Source: Dinoroseobacter sp013215265 (GTDB lineage: Bacteria > Pseudomonadota > Alphaproteobacteria > Rhodobacterales > Rhodobacteraceae). From it: DNA of 64,000 nt. The translations under genes were made by a program, and so were the position numbers. Below the pieces are notes generated by a model, which saw nothing but the letters and a program-made list of their open reading frames with translations, was not told the origin of the DNA and did not search any database. The stretch is from contig OY829366.1 of assembly GCA_963691755.1 (NCBI GenBank), positions 620,001 to 684,000 on the forward strand, written 5' to 3'. Below, in pieces: positions 33,755 through 41,442 of the stretch (the stretch's first letter is position 1; every line of letters begins with the position of its first letter).

Positions 33755-33770
33755 TCAACCAAGGCTTAAC
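33755..33770. promoter_or_regulatory. CtrA-like half-site pair in the flgB/fliI divergent region
   Basis: TCAA-N7-TTAAC, one mismatch from TTAA-N7-TTAAC, lies between the divergent starts of flgB (22 bases) and fliI (36 bases). It could control both operons. Binding is inferred. Confidence 0.4.
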
Positions 33771-33805
33771 CCTGATTCCTTTAGAAACCGTAATCGGTGC
33801 AACGG

Positions 33806-35203
33806 ATGAACTTGGAAAAGGCGAACTACGATATGGAACCAGATTTTGGACCGCTGGTACGCCAGGTTTCAGCATTGTGCGCTCACACGGTATCAGGGCG
33901 CATTACCCGCGTCGCAGGCGGGCTTCTTCACGTGAATGGTTTGAACCGTATAGGGGCGATCGGGGATCGTGTTACGATTGGACCCAAAAGCAACCGACCA
34001 CTTTCTGCTGAAATTTTGCGATTGGAAACCAACGAGGCAGTGTTGCTTGCAGAAGGGGATATAGACGGAGTTACAATTGGCACGCCTGTCCAGTTCGTTG
34101 GTCAGTCGTTGGTTTATCCTTCACCTCAGTGGATTGGAAAAGTTATCGATGCCTACGGATGCGACCCCGAAGGTACGCCGATGCCAAAAGGCGAGAAAGG
34201 CTACCCGTTGCGTGCCAAACCCGCATCACCAATGTCGCGCCGCTCACTTGGAGAACGGTTGGAAACTGGTCTGCGTGGGATTGATACATTCTTGCCAATG
34301 GTCCGTGGCCAACGGTTAGGGCTTTTCGCGGGGTCTGGTGTCGGAAAATCAACATTTCTTGCTGGCTTGGCACGAAACGTAGCTTCAGACCTTACAGTGA
34401 TTGCATTGATTGGAGAACGCGGTCGAGAGGTGCGCGATTTCGTCGAAAACGTTCTGGGTCCACGAGGTATGAAACGTGCGATCGTTGTGGCAGCAACGTC
34501 TGATCAACACGCGCTTACAAAACGTCGTGCTGCACATCTTGCGATGACCATCGCTGAATATTTCAGGGATGTTGGCGCTCAGGTGACATTCTTGTGCGAT
34601 TCCATCACCCGTTTCGCGGATGCGCATCGCGATGTCGCACGATGCGCTGGGGAAAGCGCGACAGATATTGGGTATCCCCCATCGACATCGCAAATGGTGA
34701 TGGACCTTTGTGAGCGTGCTGGACCCGGAACAGAAAGGCAGGGGGACATATCTGCTTTGTTCAGTGTCTTAGTTGCAGGATCGGACATGGACGAGCCTAT
34801 TGCCGATCTGATGCGGGGAATACTGGATGGCCATATCGTTCTTGATCGCGAGATCGCTGAACGTGGCCGATTTCCAGCCATCAACGTGTTGCAGTCAGTA
34901 TCGAGAAGCTTACCGAAAGCTGCAACCGAACCAGAGAATGACCTCATAAAAGAAGCTCGTAGCCTGTTGAAGCAGTACGAAGATGCGAAACTGATGGTGC
35001 AATCCGGGCTCTATAGACCTGGCACCGATGCTGATCTGGATCGTGCATTGTCAAGATACAAACCTCTTGACGAATTCATCGGGGAGATCGGGAGCGGCGG
35101 CATCGAAGCCAGCTTCCAAAAACTTACTCATATTTTAGATGGGGGTTCGATATCTCTGCGAAGCGAGCTTCTCGGTTCAAGAGAAGAGGGGTCGGCCGGG
35201 TGA
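33806..35203 (+). CDS. fliI: Flagellar export ATPase FliI
   Basis: About 465-aa cytoplasmic ATPase, a homologue of F1 beta, that drives substrate unfolding at the export gate. Walker A is GSGVGKST (residues 176-183), followed by LIGERGREVRDFVENVLGP and the Walker B stretch VTFLCDSITRFADAHRDVA. The C-terminal domain contains GSYRPG-like GLYRPGTDADLDRAL. Start choice is open: GTG 33797, ATG 33806 or ATG 33833. A weak GGAAAAGG precedes the last. It is a single-gene rightward unit with a probable terminator after it. Confidence 0.95.
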   Translation: MNLEKANYDMEPDFGPLVRQVSALCAHTVSGRITRVAGGLLHVNGLNRIGAIGDRVTIGPKSNRPLSAEILRLETNEAVLLAEGDIDGVTIGTPVQFVGQSLVYPSPQWIGKVIDAYGCDPEGTPMPKGEKGYPLRAKPASPMSRRSLGERLETGLRGIDTFLPMVRGQRLGLFAGSGVGKSTFLAGLARNVASDLTVIALIGERGREVRDFVENVLGPRGMKRAIVVAATSDQHALTKRRAAHLAMTIAEYFRDVGAQVTFLCDSITRFADAHRDVARCAGESATDIGYPPSTSQMVMDLCERAGPGTERQGDISALFSVLVAGSDMDEPIADLMRGILDGHIVLDREIAERGRFPAINVLQSVSRSLPKAATEPENDLIKEARSLLKQYEDAKLMVQSGLYRPGTDADLDRALSRYKPLDEFIGEIGSGGIEASFQKLTHILDGGSISLRSELLGSREEGSAG

Positions 35204-35237
35204 GCGTATAATTAACCTATAGCCATGTTGGTAAAGA

Positions 35238-35276
35238 CCGAACGAAAGATGTGCTCGAGTGTTTCGGAATTTTTTT
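35238..35276 (+). terminator. Possible Rho-independent terminator after fliI
   Basis: An imperfect stem (CCGAA at 35238-35242 with TTCGG at 35263-35267) with a 20-base loop is followed by AA and seven T residues at 35270-35276. The loop is large and the stem short, so termination may be weak. The rest of the 35204-35413 gap is AT-rich with no gene. Confidence 0.4.
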
Positions 35277-35413
35277 GCGTCGTTCAGACCAATGTTTTGC
35301 CCGTGACAGGCTGACATCTCCGTGTCGTCAACGTGTTCTACAGCAACCCAAAGAGGGTTCATAATAGGTTCGTTTGGAGCTTATGGATCAAAGTTAAAGA
35401 ACCTTGTGTTTTA

Positions 35414-36217
35414 CTAGTTGGGAGCGCTTCGAAGGAGAGCGAGCGCAACGCTATTCCGGGAGTTGCCAAGCTGTGAGCTTTCGCCCGTTGATGCCCTCGC
35501 AAAAAACTGCCGTGTCAGGTCCTCTAACTTTTCCGGATTGGTGAATATTGATAGATCGGAGCTGCCAAAGAAGATGTCTGCGCGCGACTTGAAGGTTCTA
35601 AGTTGCCGATCGAGGTCGAGAGCCGCAAAACTGTCTGGTAGGCCTAGAGCGACTTCAAATACTTTGCGAAGTGGTGCCTGTCCCATTACTGAGAACCATT
35701 TGGTATCGTTGGAACTATCATTTGCTGCAAGTAATGGCAGCTCTCTTTGTAGGCCAAGTGCAAGTCGCATGTTGGTATTCTGATTGCCGACCGCTGTCTC
35801 AAAACTTCGATCAAGGTATGATTGAACAATCTGTTCCCCGAAGCCAACCCTCAAAGGGCCAGGAATGGAGGGATCACCAAACCCAAATGCTTCCGACATT
35901 GCGCGGTATCGCTTATCCGATAGGCGGTTAGAAAGCGCCTCTTGGTTCGTCGTCCCGTCTTCAAGAATTTTTCTGATGAAGAAGGTATTATCTAGGTCAG
36001 CTTCTAATCCGAACGCCCCGAGCGCGATCTTGCGCAAGGTTCTGTCCCCAACCAATGCCTCCGCAGATTGAATTGTGGTAATGCGTTCTTTAAAATATCC
36101 AATTTCACGTTGTGTCGCTGTATTTTGTGAATGCGTTTCTCGTTGGACTTCTTGTGTTCTCTGAAGAAACTTCCAACCTGCTAAGCCACCAAATGGAACA
36201 ATTGGCTGAAAGCTCAA
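35414..36217 (-). CDS. DUF1217 flagellar protein
   Basis: 267 aa, a DUF1217 family protein found in alphaproteobacterial flagellar clusters. It opens with the family-typical SFQPIVPFGGLAGWKFLQRTQ and is helical thereafter, with repeats such as TIQSAEALVGDRTLRKIALGAFGLEAD and a C-terminal region PEKLEDLTRQFFARAS. I chose TTG at 36217, overlapping the flbT stop as TTGA, because family proteins begin at this point. An ATG at 36304 would overlap flbT by 90 bases. Function unknown; coupled to flbT and flaF, so a role in flagellin assembly is likely. Confidence 0.85.
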   Translation of the reverse strand: MSFQPIVPFGGLAGWKFLQRTQEVQRETHSQNTATQREIGYFKERITTIQSAEALVGDRTLRKIALGAFGLEADLDNTFFIRKILEDGTTNQEALSNRLSDKRYRAMSEAFGFGDPSIPGPLRVGFGEQIVQSYLDRSFETAVGNQNTNMRLALGLQRELPLLAANDSSNDTKWFSVMGQAPLRKVFEVALGLPDSFAALDLDRQLRTFKSRADIFFGSSDLSIFTNPEKLEDLTRQFFARASTGESSQLGNSRNSVALALLRSAPN

Positions 36218-36615
36218 TGAGACGCCGCCATTAATCGTTCTTCCCTGGGAAGCAGTGACCGAAGTGATTTCAGGGCTTGGTATATGTTTCCTGCCGCGAC
36301 CCATCTTGTAGCGTCCGAAAGAAGGGTACGACTGTCAGGATCGCGAAAAACCTGGCTGAGCTGCTCAATGCCAAGAAGAAGCTGCTTTTTACCTTCGTCA
36401 GTCGGTGCATCACCGGATAAGATCAGCTGCGCGACATAACAGACACGCTTGACTGGTGTTTTGGCTTCATCTGGATGAAGGGCGTCACGAAGCCTCAATA
36501 CGTTGGCGTCGGGGGTCAGGATACTGAACCGAGCCCTGCGCTCACCGTTTACCAACACCGCTCCGTTTACCAACACGCGTTCGCCGGGCGCAAGTTTTAG
36601 AACAAGGCCGGTCAT
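36214..36615 (-). CDS. flbT: Flagellin regulator FlbT
   Basis: 133-aa RNA-binding regulator; in Caulobacter FlbT binds the 5' untranslated region of flagellin mRNA and promotes its decay until the hook is complete. Conserved segments include LVLKLAPGERVLVNGAVLVNG at the start, LHPDEAKTPVKRVCYVAQLILSG in the middle and IEQLSQVFRDPDSRTLL. Overlaps flaF by four bases (ATGA). The flagellin gene immediately upstream has a hairpin-rich leader that is its probable target. Confidence 0.93.
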   Translation of the reverse strand: MTGLVLKLAPGERVLVNGAVLVNGERRARFSILTPDANVLRLRDALHPDEAKTPVKRVCYVAQLILSGDAPTDEGKKQLLLGIEQLSQVFRDPDSRTLLSDATRWVAAGNIYQALKSLRSLLPREERLMAASH

Positions 36616-36989
36616 TCTGCCTGCACTCCCGGGCAGAGGCCCTCCATGACCGATGAATTTACATCAATAAGCACTTTGACATCTGCCTCACCTTTAAAAA
36701 CTTTTCTCGTTTGATGCGCAGTAAACTCGGCAAGATAAAAGATTTGCGCCCTTAGTTTTTTGGGTAACGCGTTTCCTTCGTCGGCAACGAAAGCTGCAAG
36801 ATTAGTCCAAAGGATGCGATTGGTGTGCAAGGCATCAGCAAAGGCTTGGAAATCGTGCTTCTGGTTAGTGTCTGAGACGATCAACTTGCGAGTTGCTCGT
36901 GCGAGCAATTCGTATTCGGTGGCTCTGGGTGTTTTTGTTGTGAGTTCTGGTCGAGTGTACGCGGCTTGCGCCGTATTGGAGGCGGTCAT
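36612..36989 (-). CDS. flaF: Flagellin assembly regulator FlaF
   Basis: 125-aa cytoplasmic protein; in Caulobacter FlaF is needed for flagellin synthesis and opposes FlbT. It has the N-terminal AAYTRPELTTKTPRATEYELLARATRKL block, then DFQAFADALHTNRILWTNLAAFVADEGN and the C-terminal VLIDVNSSVMEGL. It lies between flagellin (69 bases upstream, across a hairpin) and flbT, the standard order. Confidence 0.94.
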   Translation of the reverse strand: MTASNTAQAAYTRPELTTKTPRATEYELLARATRKLIVSDTNQKHDFQAFADALHTNRILWTNLAAFVADEGNALPKKLRAQIFYLAEFTAHQTRKVFKGEADVKVLIDVNSSVMEGLCPGVQAE

Positions 36990-37024
36990 TTAAGGCCCTT
37001 TAATCAGAAATTTGTGTTCATTGT

Positions 37025-37047
37025 AGTCCGGGGAAAAACCCCGGACT
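37025..37047 (-). terminator. Strong hairpin between flagellin and flaF
   Basis: Perfect 9-base stem AGTCCGGGG / CCCCGGACT with a five-base loop, just downstream of the flagellin stop (37059). On the minus strand no U-run follows directly (ACAATGAACACAAATTT), so it may act as a partial terminator or a 3' stabiliser of abundant flagellin mRNA that lets some transcripts continue into flaF-flbT. Confidence 0.6.
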
Positions 37048-37058
37048 GTGGTTCTCTC

Positions 37059-38351
37059 TTATCGGAAGAGTGATAGAACACTCTGAGGCGCTTGGTTCGC
37101 GATAGACAATGCTTGGATGCCCAACTGTTGCTGTACCTGCAGCGCCTGAAGGCGTGCTGACGCTTCCTCCATGTCAGCGTCAACTAATGATCCAATTCCC
37201 GACTTCAGTGCTCCACTTAGCTCTGATACAAAGTCTGACTGAATCTCAATACGCGCTTGAGCTGAGCCGAAACTTGCGGATGCGTCAACCGCTGTTTGAA
37301 TCATCGTTTCGATATTTGTTAGCGCGGTTGCGGCGTCACTTGATGTCAATACGCTCATGCTGGACAGAGCTGTGAGCCCTCCTGAGCCACGCGTTCCGCC
37401 TACCGAAAAGGCAACGTCAGCATTGGTATTATTGGAGATTTCTAACTCGCCGTCAGTAGAAATATCGAGTGTGAAGTCAGAAGAACTTAGGCCTGCATTG
37501 CTCAGATCATTTTTCAATCCTGACGCGACTGATGCAGCTGTATCACCTTCCTGAATGACATATTGCCCTGTTACGTTGCCGACTGTCAGACTGACCTGGT
37601 CGCCAGTCATCAAACCGCCGGCCACCGATGAATCAAGACCGGGGGTGGTAGCGCGAAGTGCTGTGGCACCCGTTGAGCCACCTGACGCATCAAGAAACGA
37701 AAAGCTGTCGAGTTTGATCGTATCGTTGGCAGAGCCGCTATCGAATGCGTCAATTACGCCGCTCGTACCACTATCAGTCGTAACATCGATTGCATTGGTA
37801 CCCAACGACGTACCGCCTGTTCTGGACAGGTTCTGAGCATCAACCCCAATCGAAGTTGTTGTTACGGAACCAGATGAATCGCGGTTCAGTGACGCCAATA
37901 TATTTACGCCAGTCTGACCATTTGTGTTCGTACTTGTAACGGAGCCGTCAAGCAGGTTCAGGCCGTTGAATTGTGCTGCTTCAACAACCGAGCTGATTTG
38001 GTCAGTGAGCGCTGTAATCTCCGTCTGGATTTTTGTCCGATCAACATTGTCTTGCTGTGCCGCGACGACTTTACCTTTGATTTCTGTCAGCAATGACGTC
38101 ACCGTCTCGGCACCCTTCCGTGCGACTGCGACTGTGGATTCACCCAAAGATAAGCTTTCCGAAATTGCCGTGAAGCCCTTCACGTCTGCTTCCATGACCT
38201 TCGAGATTGCCCAAATAGCCGAACTATCTTTTGCAGATGCGACCGACTTACCCGTCGAAATCTCAGCTTGGGTTTTTTCTAGGTTGGTATTAATAGACTT
38301 CAGAGTTTGTAGCGCAACCATCGCGCTGTTATTAGTAAGAATAGACGACAT
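37059..38351 (-). CDS. fliC: Flagellin
   Basis: 430-aa filament subunit. The N-terminal D0/D1 helices (MSSILTNNSAMVALQTLK, then LEKTQAEISTGKSVASAKD) and the C-terminal helix (LQVQQQLGIQALSIANQAPQSVLSLFR) are typical. The central 200 residues are Ser/Thr/Gly/Asp-rich and variable. It is longer than the minimal alphaproteobacterial flagellin (about 270 aa), so it carries an extra surface domain. AAGGA precedes the ATG. It is the only flagellin seen here. Its leader holds three stem-loops, and flaF-flbT follow. Confidence 0.96.
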   Translation of the reverse strand: MSSILTNNSAMVALQTLKSINTNLEKTQAEISTGKSVASAKDSSAIWAISKVMEADVKGFTAISESLSLGESTVAVARKGAETVTSLLTEIKGKVVAAQQDNVDRTKIQTEITALTDQISSVVEAAQFNGLNLLDGSVTSTNTNGQTGVNILASLNRDSSGSVTTTSIGVDAQNLSRTGGTSLGTNAIDVTTDSGTSGVIDAFDSGSANDTIKLDSFSFLDASGGSTGATALRATTPGLDSSVAGGLMTGDQVSLTVGNVTGQYVIQEGDTAASVASGLKNDLSNAGLSSSDFTLDISTDGELEISNNTNADVAFSVGGTRGSGGLTALSSMSVLTSSDAATALTNIETMIQTAVDASASFGSAQARIEIQSDFVSELSGALKSGIGSLVDADMEEASARLQALQVQQQLGIQALSIANQAPQSVLSLFR

Positions 38352-38368
38352 GCGTTTTTCCTTCGCTC

Positions 38369-38442
38369 GAGCGGTGCTTTTTGCACCGCGATACTCTTTC
38401 TGGTCTTGTCAAACAGACAAGGCCCGCGACGTCATTCTGACG
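38369..38442 (-). promoter_or_regulatory. Hairpin-rich flagellin 5' leader (probable FlbT target)
   Basis: Three consecutive stem-loops lie ahead of the flagellin ATG: GCGGTGC / GCACCGC around five bases (38371-38389), CTTGTC / GACAAG (38405-38421) and CGTCA / TGACG (38430-38442). The nearest ends 19 bases before the start codon and would sit just before the AAGGA ribosome site in the mRNA. In Caulobacter, FlbT acts on a structured flagellin leader; flbT is encoded next door. The role is inferred. Confidence 0.5.
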
Positions 38443-38508
38443 GTCCCCGCCACACAGATGTTTTGGGTGCATCGCATTTCGATGTGAGGAAACATTCGCA
38501 CCCGGTTC

Positions 38509-38524
38509 CTAATGGGGTCCTAAC
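38509..38524. promoter_or_regulatory. CtrA-like half-site pair upstream of flagellin
   Basis: Read on the minus strand as GTTAG-N7-TTAG, two mismatches from the CtrA core, 158 bases upstream of the flagellin ATG and ahead of the hairpin leader. If used, it predicts a leader of over 100 bases. Binding is inferred. Confidence 0.3.
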
Positions 38525-38570
38525 GGCGCTGAACAAGTTCGGGCGAAATCAAATCAAATTAATAATAACT

Positions 38571-38912
38571 TCAGAGGCTTCTCTCTAAGAAAGGGATATG
38601 TTCAATGCTTTGCGAAACCTGTCCATTCCCGCTGTATGTTCTGAACCCAGTGCCACCTTGACCGCCGCGCAGGCGTTTGCGCGCGTCGCGTAACCCGGCT
38701 GAAGCCGCTTCGAAAAGCCTTGAATTTGCCTTTGCCAGATCGGAGATGCCTTTTAACGAAAGAAAATCCGCGCTTGTACTTGTGCCAAGTTTCTCCAGAA
38801 GTCTGGATTTGGTCTCTGCTAGCTCAGCAATCTCGTTCAGCTTCCCTGCGAGTAATAATTCACGTTCTTCCATCAACAACTCATGCAGGGGACCAAAGGA
38901 CGTCGCACTCAT
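38571..38912 (-). CDS. flgN: FlgN-like flagellar chaperone
   Basis: 113 aa, helical and charged (LLMEERELLLAGKLNEIAELAETKSRLLEKL, residues 12-42), matching the pattern of FlgN export chaperones for the FlgK and FlgL junction proteins. The C-terminal part GGQGGTGFRTYSGNGQVSQS, Gly-rich with a conserved Tyr, is seen in alphaproteobacterial homologues. Its ATG overlaps the FlgJ-like stop by four bases. The name rests on size, helix pattern and context; sequence identity to enteric FlgN is low. Confidence 0.75.
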   Translation of the reverse strand: MSATSFGPLHELLMEERELLLAGKLNEIAELAETKSRLLEKLGTSTSADFLSLKGISDLAKANSRLFEAASAGLRDARKRLRGGQGGTGFRTYSGNGQVSQSIEHIPFLERSL

Positions 38913-39181
38913 TGTTCTGCGGCAATCAAAGCGCGGGCAATCTGTTCCGACAAACCAATCCCTCCGGCCTTACTCATCTCGTCTGCATATGCGCGGCGTA
39001 AGAACGTACCGAATTGCTCTTCACCCTCTCCACCACCGAATTCAGATGGCGCATCTCCAACACCGCTGGATTTGAGAAGCTCAGCCAGAAAATGGCTTTC
39101 AAGTTTTTCTGCAATTGCTCGTTCAGAAGAATTTCTGGTGTTCTGCGACGTGGCGGTTAGCAGGTTCAAATGTGTTTGCAT
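38909..39181 (-). CDS. FlgJ-like rod-binding protein (N-terminal domain only)
   Basis: 90 aa corresponding to the rod-capping half of FlgJ: KLESHFLAELLKSSGVGDAPSEFGGGEGEEQFGTFLRRAYADEMSKAGGIGLSEQIARALIA has the pattern E..F...LLK.......F.....E..F...L......M...GG.GL. The muramidase half is missing; that activity is probably supplied by the separate SLT enzyme at 24.1 kb. Such split FlgJ systems are usual in alphaproteobacteria. Transcribed leftward with the FlgN-like gene. Confidence 0.85.
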   Translation of the reverse strand: MQTHLNLLTATSQNTRNSSERAIAEKLESHFLAELLKSSGVGDAPSEFGGGEGEEQFGTFLRRAYADEMSKAGGIGLSEQIARALIAAEQ

Positions 39182-39289
39182 GCTGGTAAATGCCTCAAGA
39201 TCAAATTTTCACCATTAAACGCGTTGGTGGTAAACAATCCGTAACGTCTTCTGTCGTATGCCTCTGTGGTCTTCCACGAAGAGTTTCGT

Positions 39290-40774
39290 ATGCAGGGTCA
39301 ATCGATCACAGACACAGCAAGTCTACCTGTCTCTCAGGCGTCACCAAGCTTCAGTCAGGATGTTGTGCGTAGCCTGAAGCGCGGAAGCGTTCGCCCGGAT
39401 TCTGATCGCGATTTGCAAGGTGCCACATTTGATCGCTTCATTGCTCAGAAAGCTTCAGGCAAAGACATCGCAAGCAAGGAAGACGGAACATCTGATCTGA
39501 AATCGAATGCTGAGGAAGCCCATTCCTCCAGTGTCGATACCGGTGACGCACTTGCAGATCATGAAACGCCAGAAGCGACTTGGCAGGTATCACTGCCGAT
39601 GCCGTCATATTCTAAGAGTGTTTCAGATGAGCTGGGGTATAATTTGAATTCTCCAGAGCTTTCAATGAAGGCTGCAAGCCAACGCGGTTCTGCATCCGAT
39701 CAGGATAAAGCCCGAGAAGGCAGTCAGATTGATTCCGCGGGTTCAAAAGGCAGTGCTCGAATTGCGACAACACCCGATGTAGTCGAGAGTCAGTCCTTGT
39801 TTCGAAAGGTGCAATTGGGGATGTCATCGCCAACTTTCGCAAAAAATGCAGGCTCTGAGGCGATAGCTGGAGATAGTATTAATCCAGTCCCGTTCCGCGC
39901 CAGATTTCCAGATAAACGAGAGGTTCCTTCTAATTCTATCCCGTTTGGGGGTTTGAAAAGCTCACCCGTCCAAGAAACGACGTTGCAACAAACACAAAGC
40001 CTTGGGGGAACCGGAAAGCAATTACTTGCGGCCATTGAGCAATCCAAAGTTCCACCGAAACTGGGCAAGCTTTCTGGAATGTTTGCTCCAGTTGTCAATT
40101 CAGGTGCTTATGACACAGCGGCAAATACGGAAAGCAAGACTGTGGGTCGGGTATTAGGTACTGCATACTCGTCGCAGACAGTTCTTCCGCCGAGCCTGAT
40201 ACCTCCCAACGCAGGCACAAACTCAAAACCCTATCATTTGGATCAAGATGTCCTTTTGAGTGAGGCTCCTGAATTTACAAACCAAACTCTGCCTGCCGAG
40301 CGTGGTTCACTACAATCAACTTCAGTCGTTCAAGCCAGCGCCTCAAGTGTACAGGCGGCGAACGCTCAAATCATGCGCCAGATTATTGATTCAGCTAGTA
40401 CACTAACTAAAACAGGCGGTTCAGTTGAATTAACACTGAACCCTAAAGAGCTCGGAAAGTTGCGAATGGTGGTTTCACCGGCAGAAACCGGTGGACTGGT
40501 GTATATCTCAGCTGAACGCGCGGAAACGTTGGAGCTTGTTCAAAGAAATCTAGAGATGCTTCGGCGTGATTTAAAGGATGCTGGTTGGTCCAATGTGGCG
40601 ATTTCGTTGGCGGACCTCTCTCTTGAGGGTTCCGCTCATCAAGGCAACGCCGGGCCGGGTGCTGAACAGCCAAGTATTAATACAGAGGCGCCGGAAGTGG
40701 ATGATATCCCAGAAGCAGAACGCCTGTTGCAGACCTCAAAGAGCGTTCGTTCCGGCCTTGATATGCGAGTTTGA
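39290..40774 (+). CDS. fliK: Flagellar hook-length control protein FliK
   Basis: 494 aa. The first 370 residues are low-complexity, Ser/Ala/Gln/Pro-rich and probably unfolded, as in molecular-ruler FliK proteins. The C-terminal FliK domain shows GGSVELTLNPKELGKLRMVVSPAETGGLVYISAERAETLELVQRNLEMLRRDLKDAGW, here recognisable by LTLNPKELGKLRM. It sets hook length and triggers the FlhB switch. The ATG at 39290 is preceded by GAAGAG; GTG at 39266 is an alternative. It is followed by flgD at 2 bases. Confidence 0.9.
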   Translation: MQGQSITDTASLPVSQASPSFSQDVVRSLKRGSVRPDSDRDLQGATFDRFIAQKASGKDIASKEDGTSDLKSNAEEAHSSSVDTGDALADHETPEATWQVSLPMPSYSKSVSDELGYNLNSPELSMKAASQRGSASDQDKAREGSQIDSAGSKGSARIATTPDVVESQSLFRKVQLGMSSPTFAKNAGSEAIAGDSINPVPFRARFPDKREVPSNSIPFGGLKSSPVQETTLQQTQSLGGTGKQLLAAIEQSKVPPKLGKLSGMFAPVVNSGAYDTAANTESKTVGRVLGTAYSSQTVLPPSLIPPNAGTNSKPYHLDQDVLLSEAPEFTNQTLPAERGSLQSTSVVQASASSVQAANAQIMRQIIDSASTLTKTGGSVELTLNPKELGKLRMVVSPAETGGLVYISAERAETLELVQRNLEMLRRDLKDAGWSNVAISLADLSLEGSAHQGNAGPGAEQPSINTEAPEVDDIPEAERLLQTSKSVRSGLDMRV

Positions 40775-40776
40775 AA

Positions 40777-41442
40777 ATGGATGCTGTTACCTCGGCCATA
40801 GCCGCGCCAAATACTGCTAGATCCGCGACAAAGTCGTCGTCGGGACTTTCGTCTGACTTCGAGACATTTCTTGTCATGCTGACAACACAGATGCAGAATC
40901 AGGATCCATTAAACCCGATGGAAAGTTCCGATTTTGCGGTTCAACTCGCGACATTCTCAGGGGTGGAGCAGCAGGTCAAAACCAACGATTTGCTTTCCGG
41001 GCTTGGGACACAGATAGACGTCATGAACTTGGGTCAACTTGCTGGATGGGTCGGGATGGAGGCACGCAGTAGCGCGCCAGTCCGATTTGAAGGTTCACCC
41101 CTCACCCTATTTCCGACAGTCCCAAATACGGCAGACCGTGCTGAGCTGATCGTAAGCGATGACTCTGGGAAGGTCATTCAGCGTTTGGATTTCAACCCTG
41201 GCAGTCAGAAGATTACTTGGGCAGGCGTTGATGACGCTGGCGCACCACTACCTGATGGAACGTACCAATTTGTTGTGCAGCCATTTGCTGGGGGCGCTCT
41301 CCTTGACATGCAGGCCGTGGAAGCTTTTTCCATGATCAAAGAGGTTCGGACCGATGGCGATGAAATCGGGTTGATACTACAAGGTGACATCGAACAATCT
41401 GCGCAATCCATTACCGCGCTGCGGACACCTGAAGCGCCTTAG
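40777..41442 (+). CDS. flgD: Hook-capping protein FlgD
   Basis: 221-aa scaffold that caps the growing hook. The conserved N-terminal region FETFLVMLTTQMQNQDPLNPMESSDFAVQLATFSGVEQQVKTN is diagnostic (QMQNQDPLNPMESS). It is followed by FlgD tudor and Ig-like domains (FNPGSQKITWAGVDDAGAPLPDGTY). ATG at 40777 or a TTG at 40771 overlapping the fliK stop. Its end overlaps the convergent ubiB by four bases, marking the right edge of the flagellar cluster. Confidence 0.95.
   Translation: MDAVTSAIAAPNTARSATKSSSGLSSDFETFLVMLTTQMQNQDPLNPMESSDFAVQLATFSGVEQQVKTNDLLSGLGTQIDVMNLGQLAGWVGMEARSSAPVRFEGSPLTLFPTVPNTADRAELIVSDDSGKVIQRLDFNPGSQKITWAGVDDAGAPLPDGTYQFVVQPFAGGALLDMQAVEAFSMIKEVRTDGDEIGLILQGDIEQSAQSITALRTPEAP

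Noticed and set aside
39182..39289. CtrA site in the FlgJ-like/fliK divergent region.
   Set aside because: One TTAA is present (ATTAAACGCG) but no second half-site at 7 bases on either strand.
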